From assembly GCA_038210495.1 (NCBI GenBank), contig JBBQWR010000040.1:1-56675 (forward strand): a stretch of DNA of 56,675 nucleotides, written 5' to 3'. The notes below the pieces were generated by a model, which ran no database searches, was not told the origin of the DNA, and was given only the letters and a program-made list of their open reading frames with translations. The translations under genes and the position numbers were made by a program. Source of the stretch: JBBQWR01 sp038210495 (GTDB lineage Bacteria; Planctomycetota; Planctomycetia; Pirellulales; DATAWG01). Each line of letters begins with the position of its first letter. Position 1 is the stretch's first letter. Below are positions 22,898 through 30,556 of this stretch, piece after piece.

Positions 22898-24403
22898 ATG
22901 ATCCGTCTCCCCGTGTTGTTTCTGAACGTGCTCGTCGTCGCTACCTGCGGGCTCGTCTATGAACTGCTTGCCGGCACCTTGGCTAGTTATGTACTCGGGG
23001 ATTCGGTCACGCAGTTTTCGCTCATCATCGGCGTGTATCTCAGCGCGCTGGGAGTGGGGGCTTGGCTTTCGCAGTATGTCGAGCGGGGATTGGCTCGATG
23101 TTTCGTCGAGGTCGAGCTTGGGGTGGCGCTGCTGGGCGGTTTTTCGGCGCCGCTGCTCTTCTTGAGTTTCGCCCGGCTCAGTTGGTTTCACGTCGCCCTC
23201 TATGCCGTGGTGTTCTCGATCGGCGCGCTGGTGGGCCTGGAGTTGCCACTGCTGATGCGGATTTTGCGGGAGCATCTGGATTTCAAGCAATTGGTGTCCC
23301 GGGTGTTGACGTTCGATTACGTCGGGGCGTTAGCCGGATCGTTGCTGTTCCCGCTGTTCTTCGTGCCGCGATTGGGATTGGTGCGAACATCGCTCCTGTT
23401 CGGTATCTTGAACGCGCTGGTCGGACTCTGGGGCACATGGCTCTTGCGACCGCTGATCGATGGCTCCGTGGCGGGACTACGAGTGCGAGCCGTGGTGGCG
23501 GTCGCCCTGTTGGCGGTCGGCGTGGCCAAGGCCGATTTGCTCACGTCGCTGGCCGAGGAAAGCCAGTTCACCGATCCGATCGTGTACGCCAAGGACACGG
23601 CCTATCAGCGGATCGTGCTGACTCAAGGCAAAGCCGGCTTCCAACTTTTCTTGAACGGCTCCCTGCAATTCAGCTCGGCCGACGAATACCGCTATCACGA
23701 GGCGTTGGTGCATCCGGCGCTCGCCCTTTGCAAAACGCCGCGACGAGTGCTGGTGCTAGGTGGCGGCGATGGCCTGGCGCTCCGCGAAATCTTCCGCGAG
23801 GATTCAGTCGAGCACGTGACGCTCGTCGATCTCGACCCGGAGATGACCCGGCTGTCGCAAAGTTTTCCTCCGCTAGGGAAACTCAACAATCGAGCGTTCG
23901 ACAACCCACGGGTTGAAGTCGTCAACGCCGACGCGATGATTTGGCTCGATGGGCCGCGCGGGATGTTCGATCTGGTCATCGTCGATTTTCCCGACCCGAA
24001 CAACTTTGCGCTCGGCAAACTTTATACGACGCGATTCTACCGGCTCTTGAAATCGCATCTCGCCGAGAGTGGCGTCGTGGCCGTGCAATGCACGTCGCCT
24101 CTGTTCGCCCGGAAGTCGTACTGGTGCATCGTGCGGACGCTCGAAGCGGCCGGCTTCTCGGTTCGGCCATATCACGTGGCTGTGCCGTCGTTCGGCGTCT
24201 GGGGCTTCGCGCTGGCCCGCGCGCAACCTTTTGAGCCGCCGACACACGTCGGTCAGACAGGGCTGACGTTTCTCAACGACGAAGCTCTCGCCGGGATGTT
24301 TCTGTCGTCGAGCGACTTGGGGCCGGTTCCGGTCGAGATCAATCGGTTGGATAACCAAGTGCTCGTGCGTTATCACGAGGCGGATTGGCAGCGGTGGGAG
24401 TAA
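22898..24403 (+). CDS. Membrane-anchored spermidine synthase-like aminopropyltransferase
   Basis: The 501-aa protein has about seven hydrophobic helices in residues 1-205, then a spermidine-synthase domain: VYAKDTAYQRIVLTQG, LFLNGSLQFSSADEYRYHEALVHPAL, the SAM-type nucleotide site VLVLGGGDGLALRE (about 283-296), VTLVDLDPEM and IVDFPDPN with the expected catalytic aspartates. These keep the residues needed to bind decarboxylated SAM and a polyamine, so it may be active. Many such fusions have unknown acceptors. It is followed 6 bp later by an FAD-dependent lipoprotein, indicating one operon and a joint envelope-linked task. Confidence 0.82.
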   Translation: MIRLPVLFLNVLVVATCGLVYELLAGTLASYVLGDSVTQFSLIIGVYLSALGVGAWLSQYVERGLARCFVEVELGVALLGGFSAPLLFLSFARLSWFHVALYAVVFSIGALVGLELPLLMRILREHLDFKQLVSRVLTFDYVGALAGSLLFPLFFVPRLGLVRTSLLFGILNALVGLWGTWLLRPLIDGSVAGLRVRAVVAVALLAVGVAKADLLTSLAEESQFTDPIVYAKDTAYQRIVLTQGKAGFQLFLNGSLQFSSADEYRYHEALVHPALALCKTPRRVLVLGGGDGLALREIFREDSVEHVTLVDLDPEMTRLSQSFPPLGKLNNRAFDNPRVEVVNADAMIWLDGPRGMFDLVIVDFPDPNNFALGKLYTTRFYRLLKSHLAESGVVAVQCTSPLFARKSYWCIVRTLEAAGFSVRPYHVAVPSFGVWGFALARAQPFEPPTHVGQTGLTFLNDEALAGMFLSSSDLGPVPVEINRLDNQVLVRYHEADWQRWE

Positions 24404-24409
24404 GTCGCC

Positions 24410-26146
24410 ATGACGTCGCGTGAAATCCAGCGCCGCGAAATGCTGGCGGCGCTTTTGGGGATGCCCGCGCTTCTGGCCGGCTGCGGCAGTGAATCGCCGG
24501 TTATCCCGACGATCGGCGCTCTCCCGGGCGAACTGATCGGCCCGTCGGTCGAAGTGGGTCATCGGATTCGCGATGGCATTGGCCCTAGCGGCAATAGCGT
24601 CACGCCGTCAGCGGATGCTTGGGAAGAAACGGACACGGTGATTGTCGGCGGCGGCGCGGCGGGGCTTTCGGCCGCGTGGCGACTGCTTCGCGGCGGCCCG
24701 CGGAAGTTCGTGATTCTCGATGTTGAAAAGACCGCCGGCGGCACTTCTCGCAGCGGCAAGCAACCGGCGAGCGTCTCATCAGCCTCGGCCTATCCTTGGG
24801 GCGCTCACTACATTCCGGCGCCGACGCGAGACAACCCGGCTCTCGTCGCGCTGCTGGACGAAATGGGCATTCTCGAAGGGGCCGACGCCGCCGGGCAACC
24901 GCTGGTCGCCGAGCAGCACTTGTGCCGCGATCCGCAAGAGCGGGTGTTTTATCGCGGCCATTGGCACGAAGGGCTCTATCTCCACGCTGGCGCAACGCCC
25001 GCCGATCTGGCCGAATACGGCCGCTTCCAGAACGAGATCGATCGCTGGGTAGCTCGGCGCGATGGCGCCGGCCGCCAAGCATTCGCGATTCCTGTCGCTC
25101 ACGCCTCCGACGATCCCGAAATTTGGGCCTTGGACAAAATGTCGATGGCCGATTGGCTCGACCAGCGAAAGCTGACCAGCCCTCGGCTGCGGTGGCTGGT
25201 GGATTACGCTTGCCGCGACGACTATGGACTCAAGGCTGAACAGGCCAGCGCCTGGGCCGGCGTGTTTTATTTCGCCTCGCGCGTCGAGCGCCGCGGCGCC
25301 GACGCGCGGCCGTTGATCACTTGGCCGGCCGGCAATGGCCGCTTGATCGAGCATCTGGCCGGCGGCCTGACAGATCGATTGCGATTGGGCCTCGCCGCCG
25401 TCGACATTATTCCGACGACCCGCGACGACCGGTCCGGCGTCGACGTGATCGCGATCACCGCGGCATCGGCAGGAAGCGGTAGTCCCGTCGCGCATGGGTT
25501 TCACGCCCGGCGCGTGATCTTCGCGGCGCCGCAATTCTTGGCGAAATACCTGATTCGGCCGTTTCGCGATGAGCCGCCGAAATACCTGAGCGACTTTCAA
25601 TACGGCTCTTGGATGGTCGCCAATCTGTTTCTTCGTGGTCGCCCTGCCGAGCGCGGCTTTCCGCTCTGCTGGGACAACGTGCTCTACGACAGCCCGTCGC
25701 TGGGGTATGTCACGGCAACGCATCAAACCGGCCCGGATTATGGCCCGACCGTGCTCACATATTACTATCCACTGTGCGACAGTGACCCACGACTCGCTCG
25801 AGAAAAGCTGCTGCAAATGGACTGGCGAGCCTGCGCCGAACTGGCCCTAACAGACCTTTCGCGAGCCCATCCCGATCTACCGAACCTCGTCGAGCGAATC
25901 GATGTGATGCGCTGGGGTCATGCCATGATCCGCCCCACGCCCGGGTTCGTCTCCGGCCCAAGCCGCGCGGCAGCGACCAAGCCCTTCCGCGGCATACATT
26001 TCGCCAACACCGATCTCAGCGGCGTTGCCCTCTTCGAAGAAGCCTTCCACCACGGTCTCCGCGCGGCGGAAGAAGTTCTGGCCACAAATAGTGTCATTGC
26101 GACCATGACGGCGACAAGGATTGGTTCGCCCCAAATTTCGACATGA
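24410..26146 (+). CDS. FAD-dependent oxidoreductase with lipoprotein signal
   Basis: The 578-aa protein opens with a signal and lipobox LLAGC (C25), so it is probably membrane-tethered outside the cytoplasm. A dinucleotide fold follows: TVIVGGGAAGLSAAWRLL (about 76-93), VILDVEKTAGGTSRSG, and a C-terminal IHFANTDLSGVALFEEAFHHGLRAAEEV typical of the amine-oxidase/NAD(P)-binding Rossmann group. RRE near residues 8-10 might also permit Tat export of the folded flavoprotein. Its tight link to the spermidine-synthase-like gene suggests that it oxidises a polyamine or related amine, which is inference only. Length exceeds plain amine oxidases because of the linker after the signal. Confidence 0.82.
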   Translation: MTSREIQRREMLAALLGMPALLAGCGSESPVIPTIGALPGELIGPSVEVGHRIRDGIGPSGNSVTPSADAWEETDTVIVGGGAAGLSAAWRLLRGGPRKFVILDVEKTAGGTSRSGKQPASVSSASAYPWGAHYIPAPTRDNPALVALLDEMGILEGADAAGQPLVAEQHLCRDPQERVFYRGHWHEGLYLHAGATPADLAEYGRFQNEIDRWVARRDGAGRQAFAIPVAHASDDPEIWALDKMSMADWLDQRKLTSPRLRWLVDYACRDDYGLKAEQASAWAGVFYFASRVERRGADARPLITWPAGNGRLIEHLAGGLTDRLRLGLAAVDIIPTTRDDRSGVDVIAITAASAGSGSPVAHGFHARRVIFAAPQFLAKYLIRPFRDEPPKYLSDFQYGSWMVANLFLRGRPAERGFPLCWDNVLYDSPSLGYVTATHQTGPDYGPTVLTYYYPLCDSDPRLAREKLLQMDWRACAELALTDLSRAHPDLPNLVERIDVMRWGHAMIRPTPGFVSGPSRAAATKPFRGIHFANTDLSGVALFEEAFHHGLRAAEEVLATNSVIATMTATRIGSPQIST

Positions 26147-26339
26147 TTCGTCTTGTTTCGCCAATCGCTCGCCCACACTACAATGCTAGGCAATGGCGCC
26201 CCGGTCTGCGTTAGATAGGGCGTGTCTTGCTTTGTTTTTTGTTCGTTGCGATCGGCGTGGAGGATAGCGGGCTTACGCGCCCCGCTCGCCCACGCTCCTG
26301 CCTACGACCGTTCCCGCCGCTTACGTTTGGAGATTCCAC

Positions 26340-27614
26340 TTGCGTCTTGCCATTGCGCCCGTTCGCCGTTTGTTTGTCATCGCTCTGAGCGCCGCGTGGC
26401 TCATAGCGGTCTGTTCCGCCAACACGCTGGCCGGCGACAGTTGGCTGGAATTCCGCGGTCCGACGGGCCAGGGAATTTCTGACGCGACCGGTCTGCCGAC
26501 CACTTGGAGCGAGACCGAGAATGTCCGCTGGAAAACCGAGATTCCCGGCAAGGGTTGGTCATCCCCGGTCGTGCTCGGCAAACAGATCTGGATGACGACC
26601 GCCACCGACGATGGCCACTCGCTGCGGGCCGAGTGCGTCGATCGCGAGACCGGCAAATTGCTTCGCGACATCGAGGTCTTCCATGTCGAGAGTCCTCCGA
26701 AACTTAACCCCAAGAACAGCCATGCCTCGCCGACCCCCGTCCTCGAGCCGGGCCGGGTGTATGTTTACTTCGGCACGAACGGCGCCGCCTGTCTCAACAC
26801 GGTGACGGGCAAAATCATCTGGACCAATCGCGATCTGAAGCACGACCACTCCGTTGGTCCCGGCAGCTCGCCGATCTCGTTCGGCAATCTGCTCATCGTC
26901 AATTGCGACGGCATGGACGTGCAGTATGTCGTGGCTCTCAACAAGCAAACAGGCAAACCGGTTTGGAAAACCGATCGCTCGGGCAAGCCGCACGATTCGC
27001 GCGACCGCCGCAAGGCCTTTTCCACCCCGCTTATCGTCGATATCGACGGCCAAAAGCAACTAATCAGCCCCGGCGCCAATCAGGTCGTGGCCTACAATCC
27101 GACCAGTGGCGAGGAGCTATGGAAGGTCACTTACGACGGCTATTCGAACGTCCCCCGGCCGGTCCTGGCCGATGGCACGTTGATTATCGGAACCGGGTTC
27201 GACAAAGCCCAACTCTGGGGCATTCACCCGGGCGGCAAGGGAGACCTCAGTAGCACCAACGTCGCCTGGAAAATGACCAAAGAGGCCCCGCTCGATCCTT
27301 CCCCCATCTACTGCGACGGCAATCTATACATCGTCAGCGACAGCGGCGTCGTCACCTGTCTCGATCCCAAGACGGGCAAAGACCATTGGCGAAAACGGCT
27401 CGGCGGCGACTACTCCGCCTCCCCGATCCTCGCCGACGGGCGAATCTTCTTCTTCGGCGAATCGGGCGATACGACCACCATCCAACCCGGCGACCATTTC
27501 GAGCAATTGCAAGTCAACCACCTCGACGGACGAATCATGGGCTCCCCCGCCATCGTCGATCGCGAAATCATCCTTCGCACCGATTCGCACCTTTACCGGA
27601 TCGAGAATAAGTAG
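26340..27614 (+). CDS. Secreted PQQ-type beta-propeller protein
   Basis: The 424-aa protein has a signal peptide (1-31, ending LAG) followed directly by WLEFRGPTGQGISDATGLPT and WSETENVRWKTEIPGKGWSS, the standard opening of planctomycete propellers. Blade motifs repeat through the chain: AACLNTVTGKIIWTNRDL, VALNKQTGKPVWKTDRS, VAYNPTSGEELWKV, VTCLDPKTGKDHWRKRLGG. No PQQ ligand set was identified, so a binding or scaffold role resembling BamB is as likely as a dehydrogenase. The start is TTG 26340, supported by GGAG eight bases upstream. Its 3' end is repeated at 27975-28057. Confidence 0.9.
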   Translation: MRLAIAPVRRLFVIALSAAWLIAVCSANTLAGDSWLEFRGPTGQGISDATGLPTTWSETENVRWKTEIPGKGWSSPVVLGKQIWMTTATDDGHSLRAECVDRETGKLLRDIEVFHVESPPKLNPKNSHASPTPVLEPGRVYVYFGTNGAACLNTVTGKIIWTNRDLKHDHSVGPGSSPISFGNLLIVNCDGMDVQYVVALNKQTGKPVWKTDRSGKPHDSRDRRKAFSTPLIVDIDGQKQLISPGANQVVAYNPTSGEELWKVTYDGYSNVPRPVLADGTLIIGTGFDKAQLWGIHPGGKGDLSSTNVAWKMTKEAPLDPSPIYCDGNLYIVSDSGVVTCLDPKTGKDHWRKRLGGDYSASPILADGRIFFFGESGDTTTIQPGDHFEQLQVNHLDGRIMGSPAIVDREIILRTDSHLYRIENK

Positions 27615-27718
27615 CGTGGCCTTAGCGGACATTGCCCACCAAGGGACTCCAGGAAGTGAGATGGTGAACTGGCGAAACAAAACGTCACGGGCCAATCATC
27701 AATCCGAGGTAGTAACCG

Positions 27719-27967
27719 ATGAAATCCAAAGAAATTCACGAGCTCACCGAAATCACCATTTTCCACGCCCGCGCACACGGAATGAACTCCGAAAAGGTTA
27801 TCTCGCGCGAGCACATCACCAACAACGAAGCGGTCCGGCAAACGCTTCTTGAGCGCGGCATTCGCCCCGAACATCCCCCGCCGGCGGAAGATGTGAAACG
27901 CCTGGAACGTCGTCTTGCCTCTGAAGAGAAGAAATCGCTCGGAAACCCCAAGTCGCTGGATCATTAA
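27719..27967 (+). CDS. Free-standing DinD-like C-terminal domain protein
   Basis: This 82-aa protein matches the tail of DNA-damage-inducible protein D: NSEKVISREHITNNEAVRQT, LLERGIRPEHPPPAEDVKRL and ERRLASEEKKSL, that is, the HxxNNxxVRxxLxxRGIxPExLPxxEDIKKLERR pattern. Full DinD has an N-terminal BRO/KilA-like domain of about 150 residues, absent here. The codon after the gene's start shows a clean MKSKEIHEL beginning, with GAGGTAGT upstream. It is either a truncated remnant or a small stand-alone regulator. It sits between two copies of the propeller 3' end, pointing to insertion by recombination. Confidence 0.6.
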   Translation: MKSKEIHELTEITIFHARAHGMNSEKVISREHITNNEAVRQTLLERGIRPEHPPPAEDVKRLERRLASEEKKSLGNPKSLDH

Positions 27968-27974
27968 CCCGCGG

Positions 27975-28055
27975 GTCGTGGTTTCCCACGACATCCTCGA
28001 CCAAGAAATCCCCCTCGGCGCCGACTCGCATTTCTACCGGATCGAGAATAAGTAG
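27975..28055 (+). pseudogene. Duplicated 3' end of a PQQ-propeller gene
   Basis: The frame reads VVVSHDILDQEIPLGADSHF then YRIENK and TAG, paralleling the end of the complete propeller gene (AIVDREIILRTDSHLYRIENK). The last 23 bases, including the stop, are identical in the two copies (27594-27616 and 28035-28057, spacing 441 bp). Upstream bases are diverged, so the second copy is an older duplicate or the end of a lost paralogue. Confidence 0.65.
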
Positions 28056-28107
28056 CGCGCCGTAGCCCATGGAATTGGCCGTGGCCACCGTACGGTGAAT
28101 CGCATTT

Positions 28108-28950
28108 CTAATAACCCAACGAAATCTTCCAGGCGGCCGCGTCCTCGCCGTCCAGCCGCAAGGTTAGACACTTCGCGCTGCCGCCGGCTTTGACGAACTC
28201 GTCGAGCGGCGTCTGGCGCGGCTCGAATCCGCAAGCCCGCAGGTCGGCGTGCAGCTGCGGGCTGCCAGCGTTGGTCACGACCGTGTGGCCAATGACGACG
28301 GCGTTGCAGGCGAACCGAAGGGCCTCGTCCTGGTCGACCTCAATGAGCCGCGGGATGTGAGCCTTCAGCGCATCGCGGCCATACTGGTCGAAGGCCGGTG
28401 GAAAATAAATCGCGGCCTCCGGCGACAACGGACAAAAGCAGGTGTCCAGATGATAGTAATACGGATCGATCAGTTCGACCGGGATGACGCGGCAGCCGAG
28501 CATCTCGCCGATCTGCTGATGCCCCCGCGCGGCGCTGCGAATCCGATAGCCCGCGAATAACGTATCGCCGCAGAATAGGGCATCGCCCGCGCCTTCGAAA
28601 TGCAGATCACCCGGCACATGCTCGATCCGAAAGCCGGCGGTTTGCAGCCATGCCTCGTCGTGCTCGACTTCTCCTTGCCGTTCGGGATGACGGAAATGAG
28701 CCATCACGGCCCTGTCGCCATAGATCAGCGCGGCATTGGCGGTGAACACCATGTCGGGCAGACCCTCGACGGCCGGCAGCAGCGAAATCCTGGCGCCGGC
28801 CGCTTCGAGAGCCGATCGCAAATCGTTCCACTGCCGCTCCGCCGTCTCGCGGTCCGATTGCCGCAGCCGGCTCATCCACGGATTGATTTCGTAATGGATC
28901 CCGTAAAAATCCGGCTGGCACATCAGGATATGCGGTTGCGATGCGGACAT
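28108..28950 (-). CDS. Arginine dihydrolase-like guanidino-modifying enzyme (ArgZ N-terminal type)
   Basis: The 280-aa alpha/beta propeller belongs to the arginine deiminase/DDAH superfamily. N72 in DMVFTANAAL, H167 in YYYHLDTCF and C261 in GGSAKCLTL match in order and almost in number the N71, H168 and C264 I recall for cyanobacterial ArgZ, which hydrolyses arginine to ornithine, CO2 and two ammonia. The asparagine in FTAN rather than the aspartate of plain deiminases is the mark of that dihydrolase group. ATG 28950 gives a clean start. It lies 92 bp downstream of a LOR/SDH ornithine cyclodeaminase-type gene, matching the other half of ArgZ/AgrE. Dimethylarginine hydrolase activity is the main alternative. 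Confidence 0.78.
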   Translation of the reverse strand: MSASQPHILMCQPDFYGIHYEINPWMSRLRQSDRETAERQWNDLRSALEAAGARISLLPAVEGLPDMVFTANAALIYGDRAVMAHFRHPERQGEVEHDEAWLQTAGFRIEHVPGDLHFEGAGDALFCGDTLFAGYRIRSAARGHQQIGEMLGCRVIPVELIDPYYYHLDTCFCPLSPEAAIYFPPAFDQYGRDALKAHIPRLIEVDQDEALRFACNAVVIGHTVVTNAGSPQLHADLRACGFEPRQTPLDEFVKAGGSAKCLTLRLDGEDAAAWKISLGY

Positions 28951-29042
28951 GATTCGGTCGAGCGATCCGTTTAGCCGCGCTTGCTTTGCGATGCGATCTT
29001 CGAGAGCGTGTCGCAAGCGAACGCGGCTAAGAGGCCAATTAA

Positions 29043-30308
29043 TTATTTCGCGAGTTCCAGGTCTTTCAAATCTTGCACGAGAGCGCGGAGAAATGGCTCC
29101 ACGTCCGTGACCAACCCCACGGTTTGGAACGACCCCCGGTCGTTGAGCTTGATCACCGTCGAAGGGTTGATGTCCACGCAGGCGACTTTGACCCAGGCCG
29201 GCAGCAGATTTCCCACCGCGATCGAATGCAGCGTCGTGGCGACCATCAGGCAGAAACCGATATCGCGGATTTTCGTGCGCATCTGCCGCTGCGCTTCGAG
29301 GGCGTCGGTGACAACGTCGGGCAGCGGGCCATCGTCGCGGATGCTGCCGGCGAGCAGAAAATCGACTCCTTCGCGGACACACTCGTACATCACGCCGCTC
29401 TTCAAGATGCCTTGCTCGACCGCTTGACGAATACTGCCCGCGCGGCGAATTCGGTTGATTGCCCTGAGATGATGCTCGTGGCCCGCCTCGGCTAGATCGC
29501 CCCGGTCCAGGTGCACGCCGAGGCTGGTGCCGAATAGGGATTGCTCAATATCGTGCGTCGCCAGCGCGTTGCCGGCGAACAGCACGCGGATGAATTTCTT
29601 GCGGATCAATTCGCAAACGTAGAGCCCGCTGCCGGAGTGGATGATGGCCGGCCCGCCGACCAACAGCGATTTGCCACCAGCTTCTCGAACGCGAAATAGC
29701 TCTTGAGCGATCTGCCGGATCGCGACTCCCTTGGGCTTTTCGGTCGACACGGGACTGTTCATGAACTCGAACGCTTGCCGCTCGAGCGCCCGTTCGTAGG
29801 GGAACACGCGAACGCCCGCGTGACCGACCACGATCGGCATGCCAACTCGCACGTCGGTCATGGCGATGCAGCGAGCCGAGCCATCCGCCGGTACGACGAT
29901 GCCGCAGTCCATTTCTTGATCGGCAACCGGCGTCCAGTGTCCGGCGATGCGAATCTCGGTTCGTTGGTTTGTGGTGCTATAAAAGCCCTCGGGAAAGGCG
30001 CCGTCGATGTCGGCGGCCACCGGGGTACAATCGGCAAGAGCGGTCGGCACGGCGCCGTGGTCGCTAACCTGGGCAATGATTTCGCGGAGCGTGGCTTCGT
30101 CGGCCGCTCGAATTTCGATCAGGGCATGACTGGGGTCGTGGCGCGCCTGGCCGATCGTGATCCGCTTGATCTTGAAGGCGCCGCCGCCGGATGTAATGCA
30201 GTCGAGGATTTTCGGCAGGATCAGGCTATCGATGATATGGCCGCGGACCTCGATTTCCTCGAAAGGTCCGTCGGCGAATTCGGCGGCGTCGTTCGGCGGG
30301 CGGTTCAT
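29043..30308 (-). CDS. LOR/SDH-domain (TIGR00300-type) ornithine cyclodeaminase-like protein
   Basis: The 421-aa protein starts FEEIEVRGHIIDSLILPKIL and continues GGGAFKIKRITIGQARHDPS, the N-terminal LOR/SDH domain. It then has SLLVGGPAIIHSGSGLYVCE, VLFAGNALATHDIEQSLFGTSLG and CLMVATTLHSIAVGNLLPAWVKVACVDINPSTVIKLNDRGS. This is the TIGR00300 family, which includes archaeal ornithine cyclodeaminase and the C-terminal half of cyanobacterial AgrE/ArgZ. The expected reaction is ornithine to proline plus ammonia, with bound NAD. ATG 30308 is preferred over 30368. It is first in a two-gene unit with the arginine dihydrolase-like gene. Confidence 0.83.
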   Translation of the reverse strand: MNRPPNDAAEFADGPFEEIEVRGHIIDSLILPKILDCITSGGGAFKIKRITIGQARHDPSHALIEIRAADEATLREIIAQVSDHGAVPTALADCTPVAADIDGAFPEGFYSTTNQRTEIRIAGHWTPVADQEMDCGIVVPADGSARCIAMTDVRVGMPIVVGHAGVRVFPYERALERQAFEFMNSPVSTEKPKGVAIRQIAQELFRVREAGGKSLLVGGPAIIHSGSGLYVCELIRKKFIRVLFAGNALATHDIEQSLFGTSLGVHLDRGDLAEAGHEHHLRAINRIRRAGSIRQAVEQGILKSGVMYECVREGVDFLLAGSIRDDGPLPDVVTDALEAQRQMRTKIRDIGFCLMVATTLHSIAVGNLLPAWVKVACVDINPSTVIKLNDRGSFQTVGLVTDVEPFLRALVQDLKDLELAK

Positions 30309-30390
30309 GGCTTTTCCGGCGAGGGGTGAGATGCGCAAATTGTAGGCGGTTTTGGTCGGCTGGGCCAAGGCGAGTCGCCGCGAGCATGGG

Positions 30391-30493
30391 GCCGCGCACG
30401 AAGTAAGCGTTTCGGCCGGCTTGTTTACTCAAGAATTCGACGATAAAACGATTGTGCGCGTTCGTCGCCACGATCGCTTACTTCGTGCGCGGC
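30391..30493. repeat. Palindromic element with 19-bp perfect terminal inverted repeats, copy 1
   Basis: GCCGCGCACGAAGTAAGCG (30391-30409) is repeated exactly in inverse orientation at 30475-30493, around 65 non-coding bases. A shorter relative is at 49741-49805. It sits between the divergent starts of the LOR/SDH gene (30308) and pepF (30557). Confidence 0.7.
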
Positions 30494-30556
30494 TCTAACG
30501 TGCGCGTTCCAACGCCACTCGTCGTAACGAAATAATCAGCTTTCGGATATACACCC

